A stretch of 64,000 bases of DNA from Clostridium sp. 28_17 (GCA_001916065.1 MNRS01000016.1:1-64000); one strand, 5' to 3'. Numbered from the stretch's first letter, positions 34,093 through 43,522 are shown. Program-made: numbers and translations. The notes: generated by a model not told the origin, from the letters alone.

Positions 34093-35253
34093 ATGGCTAA
34101 TAAAATAGATTATTATGAGGTTTTAGGTGTTAATAAAAATGCCACTGATGATGAATTAAAAAAAGCATATAGAAAAATGGCAAAAAAATATCATCCAGAT
34201 GCAAACCCAGATAATAAAGAAGAAGCGGAAAAGAAATTTAAAGAAGTTAACGAAGCATATGAAACACTTTCTAATCCTCAAAAAAGAAGAATGTATGACC
34301 AATTTGGAACAGCTGATCCACAAGGATTTGGAGGGGCTGGTGGTCCATTTGGAGGTGGAAATTATACATATTCTACTTCCGGATTTGATGGTTTTGGAGA
34401 TTTTGGAGATTTAGGTGATATATTCTCATCTTTCTTTGGTGGAGGCTTTGGAGGCAGACAATCTGCCAGAAAAAATAATGGACCAAGAAAAGGTGCAGAT
34501 TTAAACTTAAATATGGATATTACATTTGAAGAGGCTTTTTTAGGTGTTGAAAAAGAAGTTGTAATAAATAGAAATGAAACTTGTGAACATTGCCATGGAA
34601 CTGGTGCAAAACCTGGAACTAATCCTATAAAATGTCCAGATTGTCATGGAACAGGTCAAGTAACACAAGTTCAAAATACAATTTTAGGTCAAGTGCAAAC
34701 AACTAGAACATGTGGTAAATGTCATGGAACTGGTGAAATTATTACAGAGGTTTGTGAATTCTGTAAAGGTAAAGGGACTATAAGAAAACAACCAAAAATA
34801 AAAGTTAAAATTCCTGCAGGAATTGATGATAATCAAACTGTAGTATTAAGAGGAGAGGGTGAACCAGGTAGCAAAGGTGGACCAAAAGGTGATTTGTATA
34901 TCACATTAAGAATTAAAAAACATAGTATATTTACAAGAAAAGGTAATAATGTTTTGTGTGATATTCCAATTACTATGACTCAAGCGGCACTAGGGGCAGA
35001 ACTTCAAATACCTATGGTTGATGGAAGTAAGGAAAAATATAGAATCCCGGAAGGTACTCAAACGGGTACAAAATTTACTATTAGAAATAAAGGATTTAAA
35101 TATGTAAATTCAACATCTGAAGGCGATTATGTATTTACTGTTATAGTTCAAACTCCTAAGAGATTGACTAAGGAGCAAAGAGAATTGCTTACTCAATTGG
35201 CTAGAACTATGAATGAGCAACCTCCTGTTAAGAAAAAAGGAATTTTTGGATAA
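34093..35253 (+). CDS. dnaJ: Chaperone protein DnaJ (Hsp40)
   Basis: Type I Hsp40 co-chaperone of DnaK. The J domain (1-70) contains the HPD motif in KKYHPDAN, followed by a Gly/Phe-rich linker, a zinc domain with four CxxCxGxG repeats (CEHCHGTG, CPDCHGTG, CGKCHGTG, CEFCKGKG) and the C-terminal substrate domains. ATG 34093 is preferred to ATG 34081, since GGAGG lies between the two, 5-9 nt before 34093. The product is 386 residues. Confidence 0.96.
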   Translation: MANKIDYYEVLGVNKNATDDELKKAYRKMAKKYHPDANPDNKEEAEKKFKEVNEAYETLSNPQKRRMYDQFGTADPQGFGGAGGPFGGGNYTYSTSGFDGFGDFGDLGDIFSSFFGGGFGGRQSARKNNGPRKGADLNLNMDITFEEAFLGVEKEVVINRNETCEHCHGTGAKPGTNPIKCPDCHGTGQVTQVQNTILGQVQTTRTCGKCHGTGEIITEVCEFCKGKGTIRKQPKIKVKIPAGIDDNQTVVLRGEGEPGSKGGPKGDLYITLRIKKHSIFTRKGNNVLCDIPITMTQAALGAELQIPMVDGSKEKYRIPEGTQTGTKFTIRNKGFKYVNSTSEGDYVFTVIVQTPKRLTKEQRELLTQLARTMNEQPPVKKKGIFG

Positions 35254-35268
35254 AATTTAGAACAAAGC

Positions 35269-35289
35269 TGAAAATTTTCAATTTTCAGT
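35269..35289 (+). terminator. Weak hairpin after dnaJ
   Basis: CTGAAAATT-TTC-AATTTTCAG forms a perfect but AT-rich stem 16 bp after the dnaJ stop, without a strong T-run. It is part of a sequence block that recurs in inverse near 38940. Confidence 0.45.
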
Positions 35290-35340
35290 CTTAACTCTAC
35301 TTTTTATCATACTATGATAACTTTCCTAGAATATAAAAAA

Positions 35341-35370
35341 ATCGAGATTAAATATTAAATTAATCTCGAT
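35341..35370. terminator. Terminator of the XRE regulator gene
   Basis: ATCGAGATTAA and TTAATCTCGAT are perfect 11-bp inverted repeats with A- and T-runs on both sides, so it may serve the convergent dnaJ and XRE genes. Confidence 0.8.
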
Positions 35371-35372
35371 TT

Positions 35373-35594
35373 TTATTCTTTTTCTTCATTTTCTGTTTCA
35401 TTTTCATTTGTTTTTAAATATTTTATAATATCTGTGTCAGAAATTTTTAAGACTTTTATAAGTTTTTTTAGTGTTTTTACTGTTGTTTTTGATTCGTTGT
35501 GTTCTAGACGTTGAAGGTGTCTCCAACTTATATCTACTTTTTCTGCTAATTCTTCTTGTGAAAATCCATTTTTAATTCTATATTCTTTTATCAT
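35373..35594 (-). CDS. XRE-family helix-turn-helix regulator (73 aa)
   Basis: A short Cro/cI-type DNA-binding protein. The HTH spans about residues 4-58, with GFSQEELAEKVDISWRHLQR and LEHNESKTTVKTLKKLIKVL; the tail is Glu/Asn-rich. No second domain. AGGTACC/AGGAGG-like GGAGGTACC precedes ATG 35594 on the minus strand. It is divergent from alaS; its target is unknown and may be its own promoter. Confidence 0.85.
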   Translation of the reverse strand: MIKEYRIKNGFSQEELAEKVDISWRHLQRLEHNESKTTVKTLKKLIKVLKISDTDIIKYLKTNENETENEEKE

Positions 35595-35780
35595 ATAGGT
35601 ACCTCCATAGTAATTATGTGCTAATTATGTCATAATTATTAATAAAAAAGTATGATAAAAAAATTATAGAATTTTGGCGGTAAAATTAATTGTTATAGTT
35701 TATAGCACCAAAAATAATTTTATGGTCTGTGAACTGCAACAATTAATTAAAAAACAAACTTTTTATATTTCATAAAAATC

Positions 35781-35809
35781 TTGATTTTTTAGTATTTTTG
35801 AAGTATAAT
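35781..35809 (+). promoter_or_regulatory. Promoter of alaS
   Basis: TTGATT (35781-35786), 17-bp spacer, TATAAT (35804-35809), 38 bp before the start codon. No T-box-like leader fits in this distance. Confidence 0.7.
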
Positions 35810-35847
35810 TGTAACCGTACATAAAAACGAAGAAAGAAGGAAAATAA

Positions 35848-37605
35848 ATGAAAGCAATAGAAATAAGAAATAAATACCTAAACTTTTTTAAAAAACACGG
35901 ACACGCTGTAATACCATCAGCTTCACTAATCCCAGAAAACGACCCATCAGTACTATTCACAACAGCAGGAATGCAACCATTAGTACCATATTTATTAGGA
36001 GAAAAACATCCATCAGGAACAAGACTTACAGATTACCAAAAATGTCTAAGAACAAATGACATAGAAGAAGTAGGAGACAACAGACACTTAACATATTTTG
36101 AAATGTTAGGAAACTGGTCATTAGGAGACTACTTCAAAGAAGAATCAATTCAAATGAGTTTTGATTTCTTAACAAAAGAACTACAAATACCAGTAGAAAA
36201 ATTATCTGTAACAGTATTTGCAGGAGACGAAGACTGCTCAAGAGACGAAGTAGCAGCAGAATGTTGGAAAAAAGCAGGAATTTTAGATGGACATATCTAT
36301 TATTATGGAAAAGACGACAACTGGTGGATAGCTGGAGAAGAAGGACCATGTGGACCAGATACAGAAATGTTCTATGACACAGGAAAACCAGCCTGTGGAC
36401 CAGACTGTCAACCTTCATGTGACTGTGGTAAATATGTTGAAATATGGAATAATGTATTTATGGAATATTTCAAAAGCAAAGATGGAAAATATTCAAAATT
36501 AGCTCAAAGAAATGTTGATACAGGACTTGGACTAGAAAGAATGACAATGTTATTACAAGGAAAAGAAACACCATTTGACACAGAACTATTCAAACCAGTA
36601 ATGGACAAACTATCAGAATTACAAAAAGTTGATAATATAGAAAGCAGAAGAATCATAGCAGAACACTTACGTTCAAGCATGATGGTAATTAGTGACGGCG
36701 GAAGACCAAGTAATGTTGACAGAGGGTATATTTTAAGAAGATTAATTCGTAGAATGGTAAGACATATGAACAAATTACAAATCAATTTAGACGAAATATT
36801 AACATTAATAGATATCAATGTTGAAAACTTAAAAGAAATGTATCCAGATTTAGAAAAAAATCAAGAGTTAATCAAAAATGTAATAATTGAGGAAAAAAAT
36901 AAATTTGTAAAAACACTTGCACATGGTGAAAAAGAATTTGAAAAAGAAATGAATAAAGCCAAAGAACAAGGAAAAACTAAAATAGATGGAAAAGTAGTAT
37001 TCAAATTATATGACACATACGGATTTCCACCTGAAGTTACAAGTGAACTAGCACAAGAAAATAACATGACGGTTGATATGAAAGAATTTGACGAACTATT
37101 CAAAGCACATCAAGAAAAATCAAGAATGGGTTCAGAACAAAAATTTAAAGGCGGACTAGCAGAACAAAATGACACAACAATAGCATATCATACAGCAACA
37201 CATTTATTAAATGCAGCACTTAAAGTAGTTTTAGGACCAGAAACACATCAAAGAGGTTCAAACATTACAGTAGACAGAATGAGATTCGACTTTAACTGTG
37301 ACCACAAAATGACAGACGAAGAAAAGAAACAAACAGAAGACTTAGTAAACAAATGGATTCAAGATGCAATACCAGTAACAGTAGAAGAAATGAAAAAAGA
37401 TGAAGCAGTTAAATCAGGAGCAGAATGTATGTTTATTGAAAAATATCCAGATGTTGTAACTGTTTACACAATAGGAAATGTTTCAAAAGAACTTTGCGGT
37501 GGACCTCATGTAAAAAACACAAGTGAACTTGGAAAATTCAAAATCAAAAAAGAAGAAGCAAGTTCAGCAGGTGTTAGAAGAATAAAGGCAATTTTAGAAA
37601 AATAA
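35848..37605 (+). CDS. alaS: Alanine--tRNA ligase, compact form
   Basis: The 585-residue protein has the class II catalytic core (FFKKHGHAVIPSASLIP, FTTAGMQPLVPYLLG, TYFEMLGNWSLGDYF, GLGLERMTMLLQG) and the editing domain with HTATHLLNAAL (about residue 447) and CGGPHV (about 549), ending SSAGVRRIKAI. Usual bacterial AlaRS is about 870 residues. The beta-barrel insert between core and editing domain seems to be missing, as does the whole C-Ala (DHHA1-like) tail. The gene ends with a proper stop, followed by a paired repeat, and there is no C-Ala coding remnant downstream, so it is a true short form. AAGGAAA precedes ATG 35848. Confidence 0.92.
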   Translation: MKAIEIRNKYLNFFKKHGHAVIPSASLIPENDPSVLFTTAGMQPLVPYLLGEKHPSGTRLTDYQKCLRTNDIEEVGDNRHLTYFEMLGNWSLGDYFKEESIQMSFDFLTKELQIPVEKLSVTVFAGDEDCSRDEVAAECWKKAGILDGHIYYYGKDDNWWIAGEEGPCGPDTEMFYDTGKPACGPDCQPSCDCGKYVEIWNNVFMEYFKSKDGKYSKLAQRNVDTGLGLERMTMLLQGKETPFDTELFKPVMDKLSELQKVDNIESRRIIAEHLRSSMMVISDGGRPSNVDRGYILRRLIRRMVRHMNKLQINLDEILTLIDINVENLKEMYPDLEKNQELIKNVIIEEKNKFVKTLAHGEKEFEKEMNKAKEQGKTKIDGKVVFKLYDTYGFPPEVTSELAQENNMTVDMKEFDELFKAHQEKSRMGSEQKFKGGLAEQNDTTIAYHTATHLLNAALKVVLGPETHQRGSNITVDRMRFDFNCDHKMTDEEKKQTEDLVNKWIQDAIPVTVEEMKKDEAVKSGAECMFIEKYPDVVTVYTIGNVSKELCGGPHVKNTSELGKFKIKKEEASSAGVRRIKAILEK

Positions 37606-37611
37606 AAAATC

Positions 37612-37678
37612 GGGATTGGAGACCCGTCCCCTAATCCCTAAAAAATAATTAGGGATTAGGGGACGGGTCTTTAATCCC
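37612..37678. repeat. Head-to-head pair of 27-bp GGGATT-type repeats between alaS and HIT gene
   Basis: Copies at 37612-37638 (inverse) and 37652-37678 (+), start-to-start 40 bp, exactly as at 34006/34046. It starts 6 bp after the alaS stop. Arms GGGATT/AATCCC, core GGGGACGGGTC. Confidence 0.85.
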
Positions 37679-37704
37679 TAAAGAATAATTGAAAGGTGAT
37701 AAAA

Positions 37705-38049
37705 ATGGAAGATTGTTTATTTTGTAAAATTATAAAAGGTGAAATTCCTTCAACAAAAGTATATGAAGATGATGAAATATTAGCGTTTAATGATATAAAT
37801 CCAGCGGCTCCAGTTCATATATTGGTAATTCCTAAAAAACATATAACATCATTAGCTCATATGGAAAAAGAAGATGAAGCAATTGTTGGAAAAATATATG
37901 GTGTTATAAATAAAATAGCAGATGAAAAAGGTTTTAAGGAAAGTGGATATAGGGTTATAGTGAATTGTGGAAAAGATGCTGGACAAGAAGTTATGCACTT
38001 ACATTTTCATGTTTTAGCAGGTGCTAAATTTGGAGATAAAATAGTATAA
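37705..38049 (+). CDS. HIT family (HinT-like) nucleotide-binding protein
   Basis: A 114-residue histidine-triad protein that hydrolyses purine nucleoside phosphoramidates or AMP-lysine-type substrates. It has CLFCKIIKGEIPS at the N-terminus with a CxxC pair, NPAAPVHILVIPKKH in the middle, and the triad HLHFHV near the C-terminus. ATG 37705 with GAAAGGTGAT upstream is preferred to GTG 37696, which lies in that site. Confidence 0.93.
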   Translation: MEDCLFCKIIKGEIPSTKVYEDDEILAFNDINPAAPVHILVIPKKHITSLAHMEKEDEAIVGKIYGVINKIADEKGFKESGYRVIVNCGKDAGQEVMHLHFHVLAGAKFGDKIV

Positions 38050-38116
38050 TAGTAATAAGCATAAGTACATTAAGAAACGAAGATTAACATAAAAAATATA
38101 AAAATTTGTAAAAAAA

Positions 38117-38145
38117 TTGTAAAATTAAATTTAATATGTTATAAT
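38117..38145 (+). promoter_or_regulatory. Promoter of the sortase gene
   Basis: TTGTAA (38117-38122), 17-bp spacer and TATAAT (38140-38145) with an extended TG. It lies 34 bp before the sortase start. Confidence 0.65.
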
Positions 38146-38179
38146 GTAATTAGAGTTTAAAAGTACGGAGGTAAAAGGT

Positions 38180-38857
38180 ATGTTTGAGAGTAAATATAGT
38201 AAAGTATTAACAGTAGTGTTAATAATAGTAATAATTGCAATTGTATTGTTATTGGGATTTTTAGGATTTGATTATATTAAAAAATATAATTCTTCAAAAC
38301 AGGCATCAGATTTTGTAGAAGATTATCAAGGAGATGTAACAACAAGTGAAGAAAATACAACAGATGATTCGAATGAAAATGTTGTATTAGATAGTTCTAA
38401 TGAAACACCAATAACAAGTACAACAACAGGTAGTGGTTCAGGAAAGAAAAAATATAACGGATTTACAGTTGTAGGTACAATGAAAATTCCAGCAATCAAT
38501 TTGGAATATCCAATAGTAGAAGAAGTATCAACAACTGCACTAGAAAAAGCACTAATTGCATTATATCCAAGTGGAGACAATTTAAATCAACCTGGAAACA
38601 CAGTTATAATAGGGCATAATTATAGAAATGGAATGTTTTTCTCTAATTTAAAAAAATTATCTAATGGTGCAAAAATATATGTAACAGATTATAGAGGAAA
38701 ATCAGTAACATATCAAGTATACAATAAATTTGAGGCATCATCAACAGATACATCATTCTACACAAGAGATACTGCAGGATTAGCAGAATTAACATTATCA
38801 ACTTGTACAGATGCAAGTAATGATCAAAGAACAATAATTTTTGCTAAACAAATTTAG
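38180..38857 (+). CDS. Sortase family transpeptidase
   Basis: A 225-residue membrane-anchored sortase. The N-terminal helix (about 9-33) is followed by a Ser/Thr/Asn-rich stalk, then the sortase fold: GTMKIPAINLEYPIVE, catalytic His in IIGHNYRNG, Cys in LTLSTCTDASNDQR and Arg in the same segment. The class (D or E-like) is uncertain. It joins LPXTG-type surface proteins to the wall or polymerises pili; no substrate is encoded next to it. It forms a single-gene unit. Confidence 0.88.
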   Translation: MFESKYSKVLTVVLIIVIIAIVLLLGFLGFDYIKKYNSSKQASDFVEDYQGDVTTSEENTTDDSNENVVLDSSNETPITSTTTGSGSGKKKYNGFTVVGTMKIPAINLEYPIVEEVSTTALEKALIALYPSGDNLNQPGNTVIIGHNYRNGMFFSNLKKLSNGAKIYVTDYRGKSVTYQVYNKFEASSTDTSFYTRDTAGLAELTLSTCTDASNDQRTIIFAKQI

Positions 38858-38865
38858 TAGATAAA

Positions 38866-38901
38866 ACAAAAGAACTTACAAGAAATTGTAGGTTCTTTTG
38901 T
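38866..38901 (+). terminator. Terminator after the sortase gene
   Basis: ACAAAAGAACTTACA and TGTAGGTTCTTTTGT pair over 15 bp with one mismatch, around AGAAAT. Confidence 0.8.
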
Positions 38902-38904
38902 TTA

Positions 38905-38965
38905 TATACTAGGAAAGTTATACAACTTTCCTAGTATATAAAATTTTCAGATTTGTTCTAGGAAA
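38905..38965. repeat. Degenerate intergenic repeat block shared with 35256-35335 (inverse)
   Basis: TATACTAGGAAAGTTATACA and its inverse ACTTTCCTAGTATATA form a 14-bp inverted repeat here; then TTTTCAGATTTGTTCTAGG follows. After dnaJ the same two motifs occur in inverse order and orientation (TAGAACAAAGCTGAAAATTTT and GATAACTTTCCTAGAATATA). The rest of 38966-39147 shows no gene. Confidence 0.5.
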
Positions 38966-39147
38966 GCTATGCAAACTTACCAATAGATATAATTACCCTA
39001 ATGACGACGGGGAACGTACAAACAATAATTTTACGGATTGTGAATAGTAATTTTGTGCATGAACAAATTTACAGAATTTACAAAAAATACTTTAAAAAAA
39101 TAAGAAAATGTTATACAATATACGAAAAGTAAAAAAAGGAGAAAGGT

Positions 39148-40834
39148 ATGAACAAAAAATGGCAAATATATGAGACAGATACAGAAGAAACAGAAAGAAT
39201 AGCAGAAAAATACAAAATAAATGAATTGCTAGCGTCAATAATTGTAAATAGAAAAATAAAAGACGAAGACATAGAAAAATTTTTACATCCAACAAGACAA
39301 AATTTCCATGACCCATTTTTAATGCCAGATATGAATATTGCGGTAGAGAGAATAATAAAAGCAATAGAAAATAACGAAAAAACAATAATATATGGTGATT
39401 ACGATGTAGACGGAATAACAAGTATAACAGTATTAAAAAGCTTTTTAGAAGATAGAGGACTACATGTAGATTCATACATTCCAAACAGATTAGAAGAAGG
39501 ATATGGATTAAACAAACCAGCTATAGAAAAAATAGCACAAGAAAATTATACTTTAATGATAACAGTTGACACAGGAATTTCTGGAATAGAAGAAATTGAA
39601 TATGCAAATTCACTAGGAATAGAAACAATAGTAACAGACCATCACGAAGTTGGAGATAAATTGCCAAAAGCACTTGCTGTAGTTGATGCAAAAAGAAAAG
39701 ACAATCAATATCCTTGCAGAGATTTGGCGGGAGTTGGTGTTGTATTTAAATTAATACAAGCATTGCGGAAAAAAATTAGAATTAGACGAAAAAGAATACT
39801 TAAAATACTTAGACATTGTGTGTGTTGGAACAATATCAGATATAGTACCATTAGTTGATGAAAATAGAGTTATAACAAAATTAGGATTATTACTTGTAGC
39901 GCAAACAAAAAATATGGGACTAAAGTCATTACTTATGTCTTCAGGATATAAAAATCTTGACTCAACAACTATATCTTTTGGGGTTGCACCAAGAATAAAT
40001 GCGTGTGGAAGAATGGGACATGCAGACGAGGCGTTGAAACTATTTTTATCAAAAGATATTTACGAAGTAAATGAACTAACAAAGAAATTAAACGATTATA
40101 ATAAAATGAGACAAGAAAAAGAAAAATCAATTTATGAAGATGCAGTAAATCAAATTGAAAAGAACAAGTTATATGAAAATTGTGCAATAGTTGTTGGCGG
40201 AGATAATTGGCATCATGGAGTTATTGGAATTGTATCTTCAAAAATAACAGATTTGTATTTTAAACCAAGTATTTTATTGTGTTATGACAATGAATTGGCA
40301 AAAGGCTCAGGTAGAAGCATTCCAGGTTTTGACTTGCATGATGCACTAATGAAATGCCAAGATACAATTGAAAAATTTGGTGGACACAGTATGGCAATAG
40401 GAATTACAATAAAAAAAGACAATTTTGACAAGTTTGCAAATGAACTTGAACAAATTGCAAAAGATTCAAAAATAGATGAGATAGTTCCTATTATAAATGT
40501 TGATGCAAAAATCAATTTAAATGAAGTAAATAGAGAAACTGTTGAAAGTTTGAAACAACTCGAACCATTTGGTGAAGGAAATAAGACACCAATATTTGCG
40601 TTGAAAAATCTGAAAGTTGATTCTATTAGAAGTTTGTCAGAAGGCAAACATATAAAAATGACTTTGAAAGATGGCAATTCTGTAGTAAATGCAATAGGTT
40701 TTAATTTAGGTTATTTAGCAGATGAATATAGAATTGGTGACAAGATTGATGTTGTTGGAACTTTGGAAATTAATAGTTTTAATGGTGTTGATAGTTTACA
40801 AATTAATGTTAAAGATGTTATGAAGTCAATATAA
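39148..40834 (+). CDS. recJ: Single-stranded-DNA exonuclease RecJ (frame broken near 39763)
   Basis: RecJ degrades single-stranded DNA 5' to 3' in recombination and repair. The DHH core shows IYGDYDVDGITS, TVDTGISG and TDHHEVGD in the first frame and CGRMGHADEA in the second; the DHHA1 motif GGHSMAIGI and an OB-fold end follow. Reading shifts between GCA (39760-39762) and TGC (39764): the family expects QALCGKK, so two bases seem to be missing (or one T extra). The restored protein has about 562 residues. GGAGAAAGG precedes ATG 39148. The break is most likely a consensus error because both sides are conserved. Confidence 0.9.
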
Positions 40835-40839
40835 AAAGC

Positions 40840-40866
40840 TGTCAAAAGGGACGGACCCTTTTGACA
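40840..40866. repeat. 27-bp TGTCAA-type palindromic repeat (bidirectional terminator) after recJ
   Basis: TGTCAAAAGGG-ACGGA-CCCTTTTGACA is a perfect 11-bp stem with a 5-base loop. The length is 27 bp and GGGACGG occupies positions 9-15, exactly as in the GGGATT-type repeats, although the arms are unrelated. It lies between convergent recJ and the membrane protein gene. Confidence 0.85.
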
Positions 40867-40876
40867 ACTTTAGTGG

Positions 40877-41122
40877 TTAGTCTTCTGGATCTTCATATTT
40901 TCCAACTTTGTAAATGTCAATAAAATTAGCTACTATTCCAAGTACGGAGAATACTAGTGAAATAGAAAGAAGAAAAATGAGTACTCCAAAATCACTTGAT
41001 AAAATCCTGAAAACGAGGAGAAAACTAAATGTTACAATGCCTGCAACATTTAATAAACTCCAAGCAGTAAAGATTAAACCATAAACCAACCGTAATTTTC
41101 CTGAATCTGACATAATTGACAT
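40877..41122 (-). CDS. Small membrane protein (81 aa)
   Basis: Not recognised. It has two to three hydrophobic segments (about residues 14-36 and 42-66) and a charged C-terminus IYKVGKYEDPED. I prefer ATG 41122 (MSIMSDSGKLRL) because AAGGAG lies 5 nt before it; ATG 41137 would include that site. Monocistronic, between two TGTCAA-type repeats. Confidence 0.7.
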   Translation of the reverse strand: MSIMSDSGKLRLVYGLIFTAWSLLNVAGIVTFSFLLVFRILSSDFGVLIFLLSISLVFSVLGIVANFIDIYKVGKYEDPED

Positions 41123-41237
41123 AATGTCTCCTTTCATATGTTTGCTAAATAAGCTTTAGCATGTTAATGGTTATAAAATTTAAATAGAGTATAGCACAAT
41201 TTACATAAATAGTCAATTGAGCTTTGAAAAAAATTTC

Positions 41238-41264
41238 TGTCAAAAAGGGGCGTCCCTATTGACA
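41238..41264. repeat. 27-bp TGTCAA-type repeat upstream of rel
   Basis: TGTCAAAAAGGGGCGTCCCT followed by ATTGACA; on the minus strand GGGACG is again at positions 9-14. It lies 16 bp before the rel start codon, so its hairpin could affect rel translation or mark the end of upstream transcription. Confidence 0.75.
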
Positions 41265-41280
41265 AAAAGGGGGGAATAAA

Positions 41281-43473
41281 TTGAAAGAAAATAGTAAAGA
41301 AATAACAATACAAGATGTAATATCAAAAAAGAAAGAAACAAGCAGAAGAGTAGATACAAAATTAATAATGAAAGCATATAACTATGCAGTAGAACACCAT
41401 GGAGAACAAAAAAGAAGGTCTGGAGAACCATATATAATACATCCATTAAATGTAGCATACATATTGGCAGGAGTAGGATTAGATGAAGCAACAATATGTG
41501 CAGCATTATTACATGACGTTGTAGAGGACACAGATGCAACAGATGCAGATTTAAGAAAAGACTTTGGCGATGAAATTGCAGATATGGTTGCAGGTGTTAC
41601 AAAATTAGAAACAATGCAATTTACAACTGTTGAAGAACAACAAGTTGAAGATTACAGAAAAATGTTTTTGGCAATGGGAAAAGATATCAGAGTTATAATA
41701 TTGAAAATTGCAGATAGACTTCACAACATGAGAACATTAAAATATCTAAAAAGAGATAGACAAATTGCAAATGCAAAAGAAACAATGGAAATATATGCAC
41801 CACTTGCAAACCGTTTAGGTCTATATTCAATGAAATGGGAATTAGAAGATTTATCTTTTAAATATTTATATCCAGAAGAATATCATGAATTAGTTGAAGG
41901 AATAAACAAAAAGAGAGAAGAAAGATTAAAATTCATAGAAAAAATAATGGCAGACATACGAGTTCAACTAAAAAAACAACATATTGATGCAGAAGTAACA
42001 GGTCGTGCAAAACATTTATATAGTATATATAGAAAAATGAAAAGAGACAACAAAACATTAGATCAAATATATGACCTATTCGCATTGCGTATATTAGTCA
42101 ATTCAATAAAAGACTGTTATGCAGCACTTGGAGTTGTACATGAGATGTATAGTCCAATGCCAGGAAGATTTAAGGACTATATAGCAGTACCAAAACCAAA
42201 TATGTATCAATCAATACATACAACATTATTAGGTGACAAAGGAACACCATTTGAAGTGCAAATTCGTACATGGGATATGCACAGAATTGCAGAATATGGT
42301 ATTGCGGCACACTGGGCATATAAAGAAGCAAGTTACTTTGGAAAAAAACAATCAGTAAAAGTAGAAGAAGACAAACTTGCTTGGCTTAGAGAATCATTGG
42401 AATGGCAAAAAGATATGCAAGATCCACAAGAATTTTTGACAACATTAAAAACTGAATTATTTGAAGATGAAGTTTATGTATTTACACCAAAAGGAGCAAT
42501 AAAAATATTACCAAGAAATGCAACTCCAATAGACTTTGCATATAGTATACACGAAGAAATTGGAAACCATATGACAGGATGTAAAATAAATAGTAAAATG
42601 ATGCCAATTATAACGCCATTAAAAAGCGGAGATATCATTGAGATAATTACATCAGACAATTCAAAAGGACCAAGTAGAGATTGGCTTAAATTTGTAAAAA
42701 GTACAAAAGCCAAAAACAAAATAAATGGATGGTTCAAAAAAGCAGAAAAATCAGAAAATATTGAAAAAGGAAAAGACTTAATAGAAAAAGAGATTAAGAG
42801 AATTGGAATGTCACATGTAGAGTTATTTAAGCAAGAATATATTGATGCAATGCTAGATAGATATAAATATAAGAATCTTGAAGATATGTATGCAGCAGTT
42901 GGATTTGGAGCAAATTCTGCAGTAAAAGTAATAGCAAGAATGCTACAAGAATATAGAAAAGAACATCAGGAAGAAAATGTTGAAGAAAAAATTGAAGAAT
43001 TAAGAAAACAAAAAGAAAGTAAACAAAAACCATCAAGTTCAGGAGTTGTTGTAGAAGGAATAGATAATTGCTTAGTAAAACTTTCAAAATGTTGCAATCC
43101 ATTACCAGGAGACGAAATAATAGGATACATCACAAAAGGAAGAGGCGTATCAGTTCATAGAAAAGACTGTGTAAATGTAAAAGATTTGTTAACAGAAGAA
43201 AATAGAATAATAGATGTTAAATGGTATGAAGAGGCAAAAGAAAATTATAATGTTACATTAGAAGTTTTGGCAAATGACAGAAAAGGTCTATTGGTTGATA
43301 TTCTAAATACTGTTAAGGAAACTAAGGCAAATCTTATGGGAGTTAGTACAAAAACTACTAAGGAGAGAATAGCAATTATGGATATTGACCTTGAAGTTGA
43401 GAATATTGAAGAATTGAATAAAGTCATTAGAAATATTAAGAAGGTTGATAGTGTTTACGAGGTTAGGAGATAA
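41281..43473 (+). CDS. rel: Bifunctional (p)ppGpp synthetase/hydrolase (Rel/SpoT)
   Basis: The stringent-response enzyme of 730 residues with all domains: HD hydrolase (EHHGEQKRRSGEPYIIHPL, LLHDVVEDTDAT, with intact HD motif), synthetase (RAKHLYSIYRKMKR, GRFKDYIAVPKPNMYQSIHTT split here, with both motifs near residues 245-320), TGS, zinc/CC region (SKCCNPLPGDEIIG) and C-terminal ACT. Start TTG 41281 has GGGGGGAA 5 nt upstream; there is no nearby ATG. It is followed by a metallo-hydrolase and hisS, a common Firmicutes order. Confidence 0.95.
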   Translation: MKENSKEITIQDVISKKKETSRRVDTKLIMKAYNYAVEHHGEQKRRSGEPYIIHPLNVAYILAGVGLDEATICAALLHDVVEDTDATDADLRKDFGDEIADMVAGVTKLETMQFTTVEEQQVEDYRKMFLAMGKDIRVIILKIADRLHNMRTLKYLKRDRQIANAKETMEIYAPLANRLGLYSMKWELEDLSFKYLYPEEYHELVEGINKKREERLKFIEKIMADIRVQLKKQHIDAEVTGRAKHLYSIYRKMKRDNKTLDQIYDLFALRILVNSIKDCYAALGVVHEMYSPMPGRFKDYIAVPKPNMYQSIHTTLLGDKGTPFEVQIRTWDMHRIAEYGIAAHWAYKEASYFGKKQSVKVEEDKLAWLRESLEWQKDMQDPQEFLTTLKTELFEDEVYVFTPKGAIKILPRNATPIDFAYSIHEEIGNHMTGCKINSKMMPIITPLKSGDIIEIITSDNSKGPSRDWLKFVKSTKAKNKINGWFKKAEKSENIEKGKDLIEKEIKRIGMSHVELFKQEYIDAMLDRYKYKNLEDMYAAVGFGANSAVKVIARMLQEYRKEHQEENVEEKIEELRKQKESKQKPSSSGVVVEGIDNCLVKLSKCCNPLPGDEIIGYITKGRGVSVHRKDCVNVKDLLTEENRIIDVKWYEEAKENYNVTLEVLANDRKGLLVDILNTVKETKANLMGVSTKTTKERIAIMDIDLEVENIEELNKVIRNIKKVDSVYEVRR

Positions 43474-43522
43474 TTGTTGGAAAAGAATTATAGGTAATAT
43501 TTGAGAGGAATGAAAGAAAAAT

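Noticed and set aside
35810..35847. T-box riboswitch before alaS (also considered before serS, hisS and gltX)
   Set aside because: The leaders are too short and no T-box bulge motif (TGGNACC-type) is visible in any of them.
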